From Janibacter terrae NBRC 107853 (GTDB taxonomy: Bacteria > Actinomycetota > Actinomycetes > Actinomycetales > Dermatophilaceae): a stretch of 64,000 nucleotides of DNA. Positions 1 through 8,579 of this stretch are shown here, piece after piece. The translations under genes were made by a program, and so were the position numbers. The stretch spans positions 310,001-374,000 of the forward strand of contig NZ_BCUV01000007.1 in assembly GCF_001591405.1 (NCBI RefSeq). Direction: 5' to 3'. Under the pieces are notes generated by a model. It had not been told where the DNA came from. It saw only the letters and a list, made by a program, of their open reading frames with translations, and ran no database searches. Numbering within the stretch: position 1 is the first letter of the stretch; every line of letters begins with the position of its first letter.

Positions 1-842
1 CGAGCACCGGCCTGCCGACCAAGACCGAGCAGTCCGACCTGCTCCAGGCGATGTTCGGCCGCAACGGCGAGTCGCCGGTGCCGATCATCGCGCCGCAGAC
101 CTCCGCCGACTGCTTCGACGCGGCCCTGGAGGCCGTGCGCATCGCGACGGTCTACCGCACGCCGGTCTTCCTCCTGTCCGACGGCTACCTCGCCAACGGC
201 TCCGAGCCCTGGCAGGTCCCCTCCGTCGACTCGCTGCCCTCCTTCCCCGTCGAGCTGGCCACCGAGCCCAACGGCGAGGACGCCAAGGGCAACCCCGTCT
301 TCCACCCCTACGTCCGGGACGAGGAGACCCTCGCCCGCCCGTGGGCGGTGCCGGGCACCCCCGGCCTCGAGCACCGCATCGGTGGCATCGAGAAGGACTC
401 GGTCACGGGCAACATCTCCTACGACCCGGACAACCACGACCTCATGGTCCGCACGCGCGCTGAAAAGGTCGCCAAGGTTGCCGATGGGATCGGCGACCTC
501 GTCGTCGACGACCCGAGCGGCGACGCCAGGGTCCTCGTCCTCGGCTGGGGCTCGACCTACGGCCCCAACCTCGCCGCGGTGCGCCGCCTGCGGGCGGCCG
601 GCCAGTCCGTCGCCCACGCGCACCTGCGCCACCTCAACCCCTTCCCGGCGAACACCGGTGAGGTCCTGCGTGCCTACGACCGCGTCATCGTCCCCGAGAT
701 GAACCTCGGGCAGCTGGCGATGCTGCTGCGCGCGAAGTACCTCGTCGACGTCCGCTCCCACACCTCGGTCCGCGGCCTGCCCTTCAAGGTCGCCGACCTG
801 GCCGAGGTCATCGACGCAGCCCTCCAGGAGGTTTCGGCATGA
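1..842 (+). CDS. korA: 2-oxoacid:ferredoxin oxidoreductase subunit alpha, C-terminal part
   Basis: This gene is cut by the left window edge; codons run in frame from base 3 and about 279 C-terminal residues are visible. The alpha subunit carries the pyrimidine-binding and domain II parts of 2-oxoglutarate (2-oxoacid):ferredoxin oxidoreductase, which makes succinyl-CoA and reduced ferredoxin in the cytoplasm. The visible part shows the family pattern VLGWGSTYGP followed by HLRHLNPFP and VPEMNLGQL near the C-terminus. The stop overlaps the korB start (ATGA at 839-842), so the two subunits are translationally coupled. Family identity is strong; the exact 2-oxoacid is inferred from actinobacterial KorAB. 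Confidence 0.93.
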   Translation, partial: STGLPTKTEQSDLLQAMFGRNGESPVPIIAPQTSADCFDAALEAVRIATVYRTPVFLLSDGYLANGSEPWQVPSVDSLPSFPVELATEPNGEDAKGNPVFHPYVRDEETLARPWAVPGTPGLEHRIGGIEKDSVTGNISYDPDNHDLMVRTRAEKVAKVADGIGDLVVDDPSGDARVLVLGWGSTYGPNLAAVRRLRAAGQSVAHAHLRHLNPFPANTGEVLRAYDRVIVPEMNLGQLAMLLRAKYLVDVRSHTSVRGLPFKVADLAEVIDAALQEVSA

Positions 843-1942
843 GCATCGATCTCGGCATCCCCACGGTCGCGTCCGGCACCGAGGGTGTCCCCACGCTGCC
901 CGACGGCGAGAAGCAGACCCGCAAGGACTTCGCCTCCGACCAGGAGGTCCGCTGGTGCCCCGGTTGCGGTGACTACGCGATCCTCGCGGCGGTCCAGGGC
1001 TTCCTGCCCGAGCTCGGCCTGCGCAGGGAGAACATCACCTTCGTCTCCGGCATCGGCTGCTCCTCACGCTTCCCGTACTACCTCGACACCTACGGCATGC
1101 ACTCGATCCACGGCCGCGCGCCGGCGATCGCGACCGGGCTGGCGACCAGCCGCCCGGACCTGTCGGTGTGGGTCGTCACGGGTGACGGCGACGCCCTGTC
1201 CATCGGCGGCAACCACCTGATCCACGCGATGCGACGCAACGTCAACATGACGATCCTGCTCTTCAACAACCGCATCTACGGCCTGACCAAGGGGCAGTAC
1301 TCCCCGACGTCGCAGCCCGGCCTGGTCACCAAGTCCTCGCCGATGGGCAGCGTCGACGCCCCCTTCAACCCGATCTCGCTCGCGCTGGGCGCCGAGGGCA
1401 CCTTCGTCGCGCGGACCATGGACTCCGACCGCAAGCACCTCACCGAGGTGCTCAAGGCGGCTGCCGCGCACCGTGGGACCTCGATCGTCGAGATCTACCA
1501 GAACTGCCCGATCTTCAACGACGGCGCCTTCGAGCTCATCAAGGACGTCGAGCAGCAGAAGGCCCGTCTGGTCCACCTGCGCGACGGTGAGCCGGTGGCC
1601 ATCGGCGAGGACGGCGAGCGCGAGCTGCTCGTGCGCGGCGAGGGCGGCTCGGTGCGCTTCGTCGCCGAGGCCGAGGTCACGGAGCAGGGCCTCGCCGACC
1701 ACGTGGTCGTCCACGACGTCACGCTGACCGACCCCAGCCAGGCCTTCTCCATCAGCCGCCTGGACTCCGAGTCGATGACCCACGTGCCGATGGGCATCTT
1801 CCGCGCGGTCTCCCGACCGACCTACGACGACCAGACCCGCGCCCAGGTCGAGTCCGCGGTCGAGCTCGCCGGTGGCCCCGCCACCGACGACGACCTGCAG
1901 GCCCTGCTCGACGGCAAGGACACCTGGACCGTCGAGGGCTGA
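839..1942 (+). CDS. korB: 2-oxoacid:ferredoxin oxidoreductase subunit beta
   Basis: Beta subunit (367 aa) of the KorAB enzyme, holding thiamine pyrophosphate and the [4Fe-4S] cluster. The cluster ligands WCPGCGDY (Cys40, Cys43) and GIGCSSR (Cys74) and the TPP/Mg motif GDGDALSIGGNH (about 115-126) are visible, followed by NNRIYGLTKGQ typical of KorB. It starts inside the last codons of korA by a 4-base ATGA overlap, so both chains are made from one mRNA. Length is slightly above the usual ~350 aa because of an N-terminal extension of about 30 residues. No separate ferredoxin gene lies downstream; transcription probably ends at the long hairpin at 1970-2023. Confidence 0.95.
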   Translation: MSIDLGIPTVASGTEGVPTLPDGEKQTRKDFASDQEVRWCPGCGDYAILAAVQGFLPELGLRRENITFVSGIGCSSRFPYYLDTYGMHSIHGRAPAIATGLATSRPDLSVWVVTGDGDALSIGGNHLIHAMRRNVNMTILLFNNRIYGLTKGQYSPTSQPGLVTKSSPMGSVDAPFNPISLALGAEGTFVARTMDSDRKHLTEVLKAAAAHRGTSIVEIYQNCPIFNDGAFELIKDVEQQKARLVHLRDGEPVAIGEDGERELLVRGEGGSVRFVAEAEVTEQGLADHVVVHDVTLTDPSQAFSISRLDSESMTHVPMGIFRAVSRPTYDDQTRAQVESAVELAGGPATDDDLQALLDGKDTWTVEG

Positions 1943-1969
1943 CCCGGCACTCCCCCTTCGACCCCGGTA

Positions 1970-2023
1970 CGACGAGCGGGCCCTCTGCATTCCCCTAGGG
2001 CAATGCAGAGGGCCCGCTCGTCG
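1970..2023. terminator. Long perfect hairpin after korB, built on a recurring 20-bp palindrome
   Basis: A 22-bp perfectly paired stem (1970-1991 with 2002-2023) encloses a 10-base loop containing CCCTAGGG. The centre, 1987-2006, is the 20-mer GCATTCCCCTAGGGCAATGC that recurs twice after rarD. There is no U-tract, but position and stability suggest transcription termination or 3' end protection of the korAB mRNA. Confidence 0.7.
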
Positions 2024-2280
2024 CTCCTCGGAGGGTCACGGGTCGAGGTCGACGACGGCGAAGGGGGCGGACCTCCCCTTCGTCACCCGGTCCCGGGTCT
2101 CGGCGGTGCTCACCCCGCCACGTGACCCGCGGGTCACCGAGCGGGGACCAGCGTTCGACTGCCCGTCACCTGCTCGTCATGTCGATGCCGCCCGGCGGGT
2201 CCCCGGCCTCCCTAGGTTGCGGAGGTCCGCGCACCACCCCTGCCCGCGAGGCGGTCAGGGCCCCAGGAGGAGAGAGCACC
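2024..2280. promoter_or_regulatory. phoX: Non-coding region upstream of the split phoX gene
   Basis: Together with the hairpin this makes a 338-bp gap (1943-2280). I see no convincing ORF. GTCACC and GTTCGA-like heptamers at roughly 2130-2170 faintly resemble Pho-box units (GTTCACC repeats of actinobacterial PhoP), but the spacing is irregular and I would not rely on it. An AGGAGGAGA ribosome-binding site sits at 2266-2274, just before the ATG at 2281. The rest holds CGAAGGGG/CCCCTTCG-type motifs near 2060 and 2077 and nothing else I can name. Confidence 0.4.
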
Positions 2281-2506
2281 ATGACCCCACCCCGCAACGA
2301 CCGCACGATGCTGCCGCTCGCCGGCGGGCACCGCGACGGCGGCCGCTCGGCCGCCACGTGCACCTGGAAGTGCGGGGACGCCTGCAGCCAGCCGGTCCCC
2401 AACTCCACGGACAACGCGTACTTCGGCGACGTCGTCGCCGCGTCGCGTCGCTCCGTCCTCAAGGCGGGCGGTGCCACCGCGGCCGTCGTGGGCCTGACGA
2501 CCGTCG
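2281..2506 (+). pseudogene. phoX: PhoX-family alkaline phosphatase, N-terminal fragment (gene split by mobile element)
   Basis: This holds the start of a Tat-exported PhoX (DUF839, PF05787) phosphatase. The reading frame from ATG 2281 encodes an N-terminus with a conserved WKCGDAC segment and the twin-arginine motif SRRSVLKAGG, then a hydrophobic stretch. The frame is broken at 2507 by a 7.4-kb insertion and stops at 2527-2529 inside the element, giving an 82-residue product with no catalytic domain. Joining base 2506 to base 9933 restores one uninterrupted 685-codon ORF with the signal peptide continuing through AATSFAQPAAAA. The ribosome-binding site is strong. PhoX enzymes release phosphate from phosphoesters outside the membrane and use Ca/Fe cofactors; that function should be lost while the element is present. 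Confidence 0.92.
2502..2506. repeat. Left copy of 5-bp target-site duplication CGTCG
   Basis: CGTCG directly precedes the TGTCCGG end of the element and is repeated at 9928-9932 directly after the CCGGACA end. A 5-bp duplication is usual for TnsB/Mu-type and many IS21-like transposases. Confidence 0.85.
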
Positions 2507-2588
2507 TGTCCGGTCACCATCGAATCTGATCACGCAGTCACCCTCAGGTGAGGAATCTGATCACAACCCGACCGAGGAATCTGATCAC
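2507..2588 (+). repeat. Left transposon end: terminal inverted repeat plus three internal motif copies
   Basis: The end begins TGTCCGG and carries AATCTGATCAC at 2523-2533, 2554-2564 and 2578-2588; the latter two are preceded by GAGG. Start-to-start spacing is 31 and 24 bp. They are in inverted orientation to the motifs at the right end and look like transposase-binding sites. Confidence 0.8.
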
Positions 2589-2818
2589 TCCCTACTGCAA
2601 GCAAGGTCACCGCGGCACTTGCGCGAACAGGCCCGTACAGGCACCAGCGCACAGCAGGCCCCAGACCAGCGATGTCGCCTGTGACTACCGACTGTCACCT
2701 ATCCGTGCAGCAGTGCCGCCGACAGCAAGCCAAGGCTTCTAGCGGCACTCGGCGTCGCCTCTGTGACCGGCCCGGCAGGCTCAGCACCTGAGGTCAACGG
2801 GTCCGGCGGTTGGGTACG
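2530..2818. other. Gene-free left flank of the element
   Basis: Beyond the end repeats (to 2588) I see no ORF with a credible start or family resemblance before the rhodanese stop codon at 2819. No transposase fragment is recognisable in either strand. Confidence 0.5.
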
Positions 2819-3421
2819 TCAGGTCGCCGTTGGTGCGTACGAGCTCTGCAACTGTGCAAAGACCGTCTCAAGGTCGGGCACGTTGCGGCGGTTGTAGGGG
2901 AGCTTGGACAGGAGCATCCCCATGGCGCAAGTGTCGGTCAGGGCTGCGGCGGTCAGCCCAGCGCCGATGCCGGCCGAGATCCACTTGGCCTGGGGCACGA
3001 GGGTGCTCACGAGGACTCCGGTGAGCACGATCGAGCCGGCCACGAGTCGCACCTGTCGCTCGAGGTCCCACGTCCCATCGCCGCGGATGACGTCGCCGCC
3101 GGCGCTCTCCCAGGCGGTGATGCCACCGTCGAGGACGTGCAGGTTGGGCAGGCCGGCCGAGGCGAGGGCGCTCTCGGCGCGGCAGGCGCGGGCTCCGGAG
3201 CGACAGACGAGGACGACGTCGTCGTCAAGGTGCTCGGCCAGTTCGCGGCGGTGCTCCTCGAGGAGGTCCAGGGGCACGTTGTAGGAGCCGGGGATGTGCA
3301 TGCCGGCGAACTCGCCGGGGGTGCGCACATCGATGATGCGCGCGTCGTTGGTGCTGGCAATCCACTCGCGCACCTGCGCGGAGTCGAGGGTGGCAGGTCG
3401 GGGGGTGGTGTCGGTGGTCAA
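2819..3421 (-). CDS. Rhodanese-like sulfurtransferase with C-terminal DUF2892 membrane domain
   Basis: A 200-aa protein with an N-terminal rhodanese domain (about 10-110) whose active loop CRSGARA places the catalytic Cys at 73, followed by two hydrophobic segments (about 128-175) of the DUF2892 type, as in E. coli YgaP. It likely carries sulfane sulfur as a Cys persulfide at the inner face of the membrane. The start is a TTG at 3421, chosen because AAAGGA lies 6 bases upstream and the alternative starts would remove the rhodanese core. It is the last gene of a minus-strand set with tauE, a small Cys-rich protein and cstB, all inside the mobile element; the substrate is inferred from those neighbours. 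Confidence 0.88.
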   Translation of the reverse strand: MTTDTTPRPATLDSAQVREWIASTNDARIIDVRTPGEFAGMHIPGSYNVPLDLLEEHRRELAEHLDDDVVLVCRSGARACRAESALASAGLPNLHVLDGGITAWESAGGDVIRGDGTWDLERQVRLVAGSIVLTGVLVSTLVPQAKWISAGIGAGLTAAALTDTCAMGMLLSKLPYNRRNVPDLETVFAQLQSSYAPTAT

Positions 3422-3457
3422 GGGGGGTCCTTTTCGTTCGGTGTGAATGCGTTCGGG

Positions 3458-4267
3458 TCAGGCCAGGAGAGCTGGCACGGCCTGTGCGGCCGTGAAGGCG
3501 GCGATGGCCAGCACGAGGACCGCGAAGGCCTGCGAGAGTCGTTCTGCCGGGAGTCGGTCGGCGACGCGGCTGCCGACGAGGCTGCCGATGACGGCAACTG
3601 TGGCGAAGCCGAGGATGAGGGGCCAGTCCAGTTCGCCGACCCCCTGCTGCGCCCGTGCAGCCAGCGCTGTGCCGCTGTTGATGGCGATGACGAGCAGGGA
3701 GGTACCGACTGCCACGGGCATCGTGAATCCGAGGACGAGTACGAGGGCGGGGACGAGCACGAAGCCGCCACCGACACCGAGGAACCCGGTCAGCAGTCCG
3801 ACGAGGGTGGCAGCGACGACGAGCTTGAGCAGGCGCGGGCAGACGCAGGTCAGGGGGTGGAGGGTGAGGATCGGCTCGTGGGGTCCGGTGTCGTCACTCT
3901 GCAGTGATCCGCTGCGGCTGCGCCGCAGCATCAAGACGGCCACGACGACCATGAGCACGGCGAAGACGGTCATAAGGACCTCTCCGGGCACGGCTCGAGA
4001 GGCGGCTGACCCAGCGAAGGAGCCGGCCGTGCCCAGCAACCCGAAGGTCATGCCCTGTCCAAAGCTCACCCGCTGCGCACGGTGATGCGCGGGCAACGAG
4101 AGGAGGGAGGTGATGCCCACGATGATCAGCGAGCTGGTCGTGGCGGTGACCGGGTCCTGCCCCAAGACGTGCACGAGGGCGGGTACGGCGAGGATGGACC
4201 CTCCGCCGCCCAAGGCACCGAGGGCGATGCCGATGACCAGGCCTAGTGGGATGACAGCAAGGGGCAC
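3458..4267 (-). CDS. TauE/SafE family sulfite (or sulfur-anion) exporter
   Basis: A 269-aa polytopic membrane protein with the DUF81/TauE pattern: an N-terminal glycine-rich turn GIALGALGGGGSILAVPALV and a second half-repeat GLLTGFLGVGGGFVLVPALV near residue 155, the two-fold repeat typical of the family. TauE/SafE members export sulfite, sulfoacetate or related anions. Next to a CstB-like enzyme, which yields sulfite or thiosulfate from persulfides, export of those products is the natural inference. The GTG start at 4267 is supported by AGGAG 7 bases upstream. It lies between the rhodanese (36-bp gap) and the small Cys-rich gene, in the same orientation. Confidence 0.88.
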   Translation of the reverse strand: MPLAVIPLGLVIGIALGALGGGGSILAVPALVHVLGQDPVTATTSSLIIVGITSLLSLPAHHRAQRVSFGQGMTFGLLGTAGSFAGSAASRAVPGEVLMTVFAVLMVVVAVLMLRRSRSGSLQSDDTGPHEPILTLHPLTCVCPRLLKLVVAATLVGLLTGFLGVGGGFVLVPALVLVLGFTMPVAVGTSLLVIAINSGTALAARAQQGVGELDWPLILGFATVAVIGSLVGSRVADRLPAERLSQAFAVLVLAIAAFTAAQAVPALLA

Positions 4268-4348
4268 GATGGGCTCCTAGTGGAGTTGATGGGTGAGTCC
4301 TGCGGGGGCGCAGAATCAGGGGCCTCCCCCCGCCGGACTCCAGGCGGC

Positions 4349-4528
4349 TCAGCCGCGCCCGAAGAGCCGGGCGAGCGGGCTGCGGGAGGCGCCGCCCCCC
4401 TTCGTCGGGGTGGAGTGACCGGGGCAGCGCTTGCTGCCGGGCACCCCCTTCATCACCTGGTCGACGTGCTGGCCGCAACCGGCCCAGGTGGTCTTGCCGC
4501 ATTGACGGCAGGTCGCTTGACGGCACAT
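4349..4528 (-). CDS. Small cysteine-rich protein (59 aa), zinc-ribbon-like
   Basis: A 59-residue ORF beginning MCRQATCRQCGKTTWAGCGQ, with six cysteines (2, 7, 10, 18, 35 and one more by pattern to be checked) and a conserved-looking GCGQHVDQVMKGVP block, ending in a basic tail. The ATG at 4528 has a good AAGGAG site 8 bases upstream. It sits 30 bp downstream of cstB and 81 bp upstream of tauE, within the same minus-strand group. I recall similar short CxxCGKxTWxGCGxH proteins in actinobacteria without an assigned role; zinc binding or sulfur/metal handling is only a guess. Real coding is supported by the ribosome-binding site, the Cys pattern and operon fit. Confidence 0.75.
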   Translation of the reverse strand: MCRQATCRQCGKTTWAGCGQHVDQVMKGVPGSKRCPGHSTPTKGGGASRSPLARLFGRG

Positions 4529-4558
4529 TGGGTCTCCTTGGAGTGGGGTGACGGTGGG

Positions 4559-5935
4559 TCAGTTGGAGGAGGTCATCGGCAGGCCGGCATCGCCGGCGTT
4601 GCCGAAGGCGTCGTCGACGAGGACAACCTGGTGGTCGTGCGCCGCGAGGACCGACGCGGCGATCGAGGCCCGGTAGCCGCTGCCGCAGTGGATCCACAGC
4701 TCGCGCTGCGGGATCTCCTCGATGCGCTCGAGCAGTTCGCCGATCGGGACGTTCTGCGCACCCTCGATGTGGCTGTTCTCGTACTCGCCAGCGAGGCGGA
4801 CGTCGAGGATGTGCACGGGGCGGTGGTGACGCACCTGGGACAGGTCGGCGAAGGCGGCCGTCTCCAAGGTGCCGAGTGGACGGTCGGTCCAGTCCTTGGG
4901 TCCACCGGTAGCTGCGCCGGCAATCCGGTCCAGACCGATGCGCACCATCTCGCGTTGGGCCTGCGCGACCTGCTCGGAGCTCTCACCGAGCAGGGTGACC
5001 TGGGCATCCCAGGGGATGAGCCACCCGAGATAGGTGGAGAACTGACCGTCGAGGCCAAAGTTCAGCGTCCCGGTGGCGTGACCGGCCGCGAACGCGGTGC
5101 GGGTGCGCAGGTCGATGACCCACTCGCCGGCGTCGATGCGCTCCGCGAGGGTGTCCTTGTCGGCCTGCTCGGGGGTGCTCAGGTCGGCCTCGTTCGGTCC
5201 GGCAGCGTTGGCTGGGGACATGTGGACGTAGTAGGCCGGGTAGGCATCCAGGCCGGCAAGGGTGTCGGCGACCCACTGCTCCTGGTCCTGGGTGAGCACG
5301 GGGTTGTTGCGCTTCTCCTGACCGATGGTCGATTCGGTGGAGCCACCGGTTGACCCGGAGGAGCAGAAGGATCCGAAACCGTGCGTCGGCATCACCTCGG
5401 CGTGCTCGGGCAGCTCGTCTGCCAGTCGGTGGATCGAGGCGAACTGGTGGCGCACGAGGGCGCCCGTGTGCTCCTGGCCGAGCAGGTCCGGTCGCCCCGT
5501 GGCACCGAAGAGCAGCGAGCCCCCGGTGAAAACGGCCGAGGCCGTGGCACCGGAGTCGGTGACCGTCTCCATCGCATAGGACAGGTGGGTGAAGGTGTGG
5601 CCCGGGGTCGCGATGGCACGCACGCGCATCGTCGGGGAGATCTCGACGACGTCCCCGTCGCGAATGGACTGACGGTCGAAGGAGACCTCGTCCTCAGCGT
5701 TGACGTGGTACCGCGCGCCGAGGCGGCGGGCGAGGGCCAGGCCCCCGGTCACGTAGTCGTTGTGGAGGTGGGTCTCGAAGACGTCGGTGATTCGCACGCC
5801 GGCCTCCTCGGCGACCGCGAGCACACGGTCGATGTCTCGCTGTGGGTCGACGACGAAGGCGACGTCGCCGTCGTGGGCGAGGTAGGAACGGTCGCCCAGG
5901 CTCGGGGTCTCGATGGTCATGATCGTGGGTTCCAT
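4559..5935 (-). CDS. cstB: CstB-like persulfide dioxygenase-rhodanese fusion
   Basis: About 458 aa. The N-terminal metallo-beta-lactamase domain of the persulfide dioxygenase type has the iron-binding motif THLHNDYV (about 55-62) and GHTFTHLSY. A middle rhodanese-homology segment (about 255-330) has no Cys, and a C-terminal active rhodanese has IHCGSGYRAS with Cys near 417. This order is that of staphylococcal CstB, which oxidises (per)thiol sulfur in the cytoplasm to sulfite/thiosulfate. The ATG at 5935 is preferred; a TTG at 5944 and an ATG at 5920 are alternatives. The perfect CsoR/CstR-type operator at 5948-5965 lies 13 bp upstream, and the cstR gene is divergent, so persulfide-induced derepression is expected. 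Confidence 0.9.
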   Translation of the reverse strand: MEPTIMTIETPSLGDRSYLAHDGDVAFVVDPQRDIDRVLAVAEEAGVRITDVFETHLHNDYVTGGLALARRLGARYHVNAEDEVSFDRQSIRDGDVVEISPTMRVRAIATPGHTFTHLSYAMETVTDSGATASAVFTGGSLLFGATGRPDLLGQEHTGALVRHQFASIHRLADELPEHAEVMPTHGFGSFCSSGSTGGSTESTIGQEKRNNPVLTQDQEQWVADTLAGLDAYPAYYVHMSPANAAGPNEADLSTPEQADKDTLAERIDAGEWVIDLRTRTAFAAGHATGTLNFGLDGQFSTYLGWLIPWDAQVTLLGESSEQVAQAQREMVRIGLDRIAGAATGGPKDWTDRPLGTLETAAFADLSQVRHHRPVHILDVRLAGEYENSHIEGAQNVPIGELLERIEEIPQRELWIHCGSGYRASIAASVLAAHDHQVVLVDDAFGNAGDAGLPMTSSN

Positions 5936-5941
5936 GGGTGA

Positions 5942-6418
<477 letters not shown>

Positions 6419-6438
6419 CCGCCCCACGACGCATGTCC

Positions 6439-6945
6439 CTACGTGCACACGGAGGGAAATCGGGGACAGGAGCGTTCGCGGCGGACGCGGACGACGAATG
6501 CCCACGCCAGCAGCACGATGGCCACGGCGGCGAGCAGCGGCTGCACCGGCGCAAAGTACTGCATTGCTCCGGAGTAGCCCAGGGCGATGAGGACGAGCTT
6601 GTTGCACACCGGGCATCCGACGGCGAAGAAGGTCGTGAATGCCCCGAGCATGCCCAGTCGTGAGCCGCGTTCGCCCTCGTCGCGCACATCACGCCGGGCA
6701 ACGTATGTCGCAGCGACCAGCCCGGCCAGGGTCGAGGTCATCATCAGCACGGGCCACGCCCACGCAGTAGTGGGGACCTCCCGGCTGAACACCGGGCTGG
6801 GGATCATCGCGGTCGGGATCGCGGTCGCGACCACTGTCAGCACCGCGACCCCGACGACGGTCCACCATCGGCGTGACTGCCACGTCCGCAACTCAGCGAT
6901 CAAGAACGGTTGTCCCCGCTCCGGTGACTCGATGAGGGTCTTCAC
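6439..6945 (-). CDS. Four-helix membrane protein with a CPVC motif, part of a DsbA/CcdA set
   Basis: A 168-aa protein with about four hydrophobic segments (near 27-48, 62-83, 97-120, 128-152) and a CPVC pair at Cys111/Cys114 in FFAVGCPVCNK at the start of the third/fourth helix region; two further cysteines lie at the C-terminus. I do not recognise a named family. The GTG start at 6945 has AAGGAG 7 bases upstream; the upstream open frame overlapping ccdA is ignored. It begins one base after the ccdA-like stop, so it is co-transcribed with ccdA and dsbA. A thiol-redox partner or membrane electron carrier for the DsbA-like protein is plausible but inferred only from the Cys pair and context. 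Confidence 0.72.
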   Translation of the reverse strand: MKTLIESPERGQPFLIAELRTWQSRRWWTVVGVAVLTVVATAIPTAMIPSPVFSREVPTTAWAWPVLMMTSTLAGLVAATYVARRDVRDEGERGSRLGMLGAFTTFFAVGCPVCNKLVLIALGYSGAMQYFAPVQPLLAAVAIVLLAWAFVVRVRRERSCPRFPSVCT

Positions 6946-6946
6946 A

Positions 6947-7825
6947 TCAGTTCTCCTTGCGCACGAAGTCAGAAGTCGAAGGGGTTGACCCTGAGGCGGA
7001 CGCCCTCGACTGTCGCTTCTCGCTCTGATTGCGCCAGAGTAGAGCCCCTGCGAGGACGACAGCCGCAGCAAGGACGAACCAGACGTCGGACACGCCCGAG
7101 CTCCAGACGCTGAGCGCCGACTCCGCCGAGCGTTGGGTGCCGATGGTGAACACGCCACTGAGGCTGGCGGTGCCATCGGTGAGGATGAGCACAACGCCAA
7201 TGCCGATCGACAACACCCCGGAGACGAGCATGGCCCAGGTGTTGCGCCAAGGCCCGATCGAGACCTCCTTGGGGGCGACGAACGCCCGTCCGCGAGCACC
7301 CAGACGCTTCCAGACCGCCGCGAGCACGAAGAGCGGGACGGTCATGCCCAGCGAGTAGAGAGCGAGCATGGAACCCCCGTAGACGGGGTTGCCGCTCACA
7401 GCGGCCACCATGAGCACTGACCCGAGGATCGGGCCGGCACACACACCGGCGACCGCGTATACGGAGCCGAGGGCGAAGACTGAACCGATGGAGGTGCGGT
7501 CACTGCTACCGCCGTGCTGCGTGCGGGACACGCCGGGCACCGGCAGCCCCGAGAGCTGCCACAGGCCCAGGACGATGACCACTCCCGCGGCGACCGTCAC
7601 CATGAGTGAGCGATGGGTCGTCACGAGGGATCCGAGCGACCCGGAGAAAACCCCCAGCGGAACGAGGGTGATGCTCAGGCCTGCGTAGAACACCAGCGTG
7701 CGACCGATGAGTGCGCTCGGCGAGGTGAAGGCGTAGGCAAAGAAGGCCGGAAGCAGCATGACCGAGCATGGGCTGAGAAGCGTGAGAACGCCACCGAGGA
7801 AGGCGCCGGTGTACCCGATGTCCAT
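6947..7825 (-). CDS. CcdA/DsbD-beta-like transmembrane thiol reductase
   Basis: A 292-aa polytopic protein with the CcdA pattern: LLSPCSVMLLPAFF with Cys20 in the first helix and VAGVCAGPILGS with Cys129 in the fourth, the two cysteines that pass electrons from cytoplasmic thioredoxin to extracytoplasmic thiol proteins. The C-terminal ~50 residues are a polar tail. It overlaps the dsbA stop by one base (TGATG at 7823-7827) and is followed after one base by the CPVC membrane gene, so the three form a tight operon. It differs from the housekeeping ccdA at 48221-49000, so the element carries its own copy, presumably dedicated to this DsbA. Confidence 0.85.
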   Translation of the reverse strand: MDIGYTGAFLGGVLTLLSPCSVMLLPAFFAYAFTSPSALIGRTLVFYAGLSITLVPLGVFSGSLGSLVTTHRSLMVTVAAGVVIVLGLWQLSGLPVPGVSRTQHGGSSDRTSIGSVFALGSVYAVAGVCAGPILGSVLMVAAVSGNPVYGGSMLALYSLGMTVPLFVLAAVWKRLGARGRAFVAPKEVSIGPWRNTWAMLVSGVLSIGIGVVLILTDGTASLSGVFTIGTQRSAESALSVWSSGVSDVWFVLAAAVVLAGALLWRNQSEKRQSRASASGSTPSTSDFVRKEN

Positions 7826-8562
7826 CAGCTGTCCTCCAGAGCCTCGAGCTGCTCGTCAATGGCCTGCTGGAAGGCCTCGGTCGGCTGCGCGCCAACGATG
7901 AGGTCCTGGCCGATCAGGAAGGTCGGGGTCCCTGTTGCGCCTACCTGGCGGGCTTCCTGGGTGTCGGCATCGACCTTGGCGCGCAGCTCGGGGCTGTCCA
8001 GGTCCTTCTCGAACTGCTCTAGGTCCGGAACGCCGATCTCATTGGCCCAGTCCATGATCTTTTTGTCGGTGATCTTCAGGTGGCCACGCTCGGGGGCGTC
8101 CTGGTACATCGCATCGTGGTACTCCCAGTACAGGTCCTGCTCACCGGCAGCCCGTGCGGCCATCGCCCCGTCTTCCGACTCTGGGCCGAAGACGGGAAAG
8201 TCCCGCCACTCGAAGCGCAACTTGCCGGTGTCGATGTACTGCGCTTTCAGCTTCGGGAAGGTGTCACGAGCGAAGGCCCCGCAGAAGGGGCACCGGTAAT
8301 CGGAGTACTCGATGAGCACGAGGTCGGCGTCCTTGTCCCCTATCGCCGTGACGGTGTCAGCGTCCCGTCGAGCCAACCCGACCCGTTCCTCAGCCTCGCG
8401 CGGATCGGCGATCGCCTGGCTCGGCGCCCCCTTCTGCGAGGAATTTTGCCCGACAGTCGGTCTACCTCCCTCGTCCTGGCTGGCAAACACCACCCCGGCG
8501 ATGAGGACGAGGATGATGGCAATGCCTGCGACGATGGTCGCCCGGCGGCGCGTGTCGTTCAT
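7825..8562 (-). CDS. Membrane-anchored DsbA-family thioredoxin-like oxidoreductase
   Basis: A 245-aa protein with an N-terminal membrane anchor (about 9-27), a linker, and a DsbA-type fold with active site CPFC (Cys91/Cys94) after IEYSDYR, an inserted helical domain, and the cis-proline loop GTPTFLIG near residue 213. It acts outside the membrane to form, isomerise or reduce disulfides, or handle persulfides. It is the first gene of the minus-strand trio with ccdA-like and CPVC genes and is divergent from the GntR regulator; the operator-like palindrome at 8580-8593 lies in the 45-bp gap, so control by that regulator is likely. Confidence 0.87.
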   Translation of the reverse strand: MNDTRRRATIVAGIAIILVLIAGVVFASQDEGGRPTVGQNSSQKGAPSQAIADPREAEERVGLARRDADTVTAIGDKDADLVLIEYSDYRCPFCGAFARDTFPKLKAQYIDTGKLRFEWRDFPVFGPESEDGAMAARAAGEQDLYWEYHDAMYQDAPERGHLKITDKKIMDWANEIGVPDLEQFEKDLDSPELRAKVDADTQEARQVGATGTPTFLIGQDLIVGAQPTEAFQQAIDEQLEALEDS

Positions 8563-8579
8563 GACCCCGACCGTAGCCT

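Noticed and set aside
1064-1990. Long minus-strand ORF opposite korB
   Set aside because: Composition typical of the antisense of a high-GC gene, no ribosome-binding site, no family resemblance; korB on the plus strand is certain.
2130-2170. Pho box upstream of phoX
   Set aside because: Heptamers are too degenerate and irregularly spaced to claim a PhoP site.
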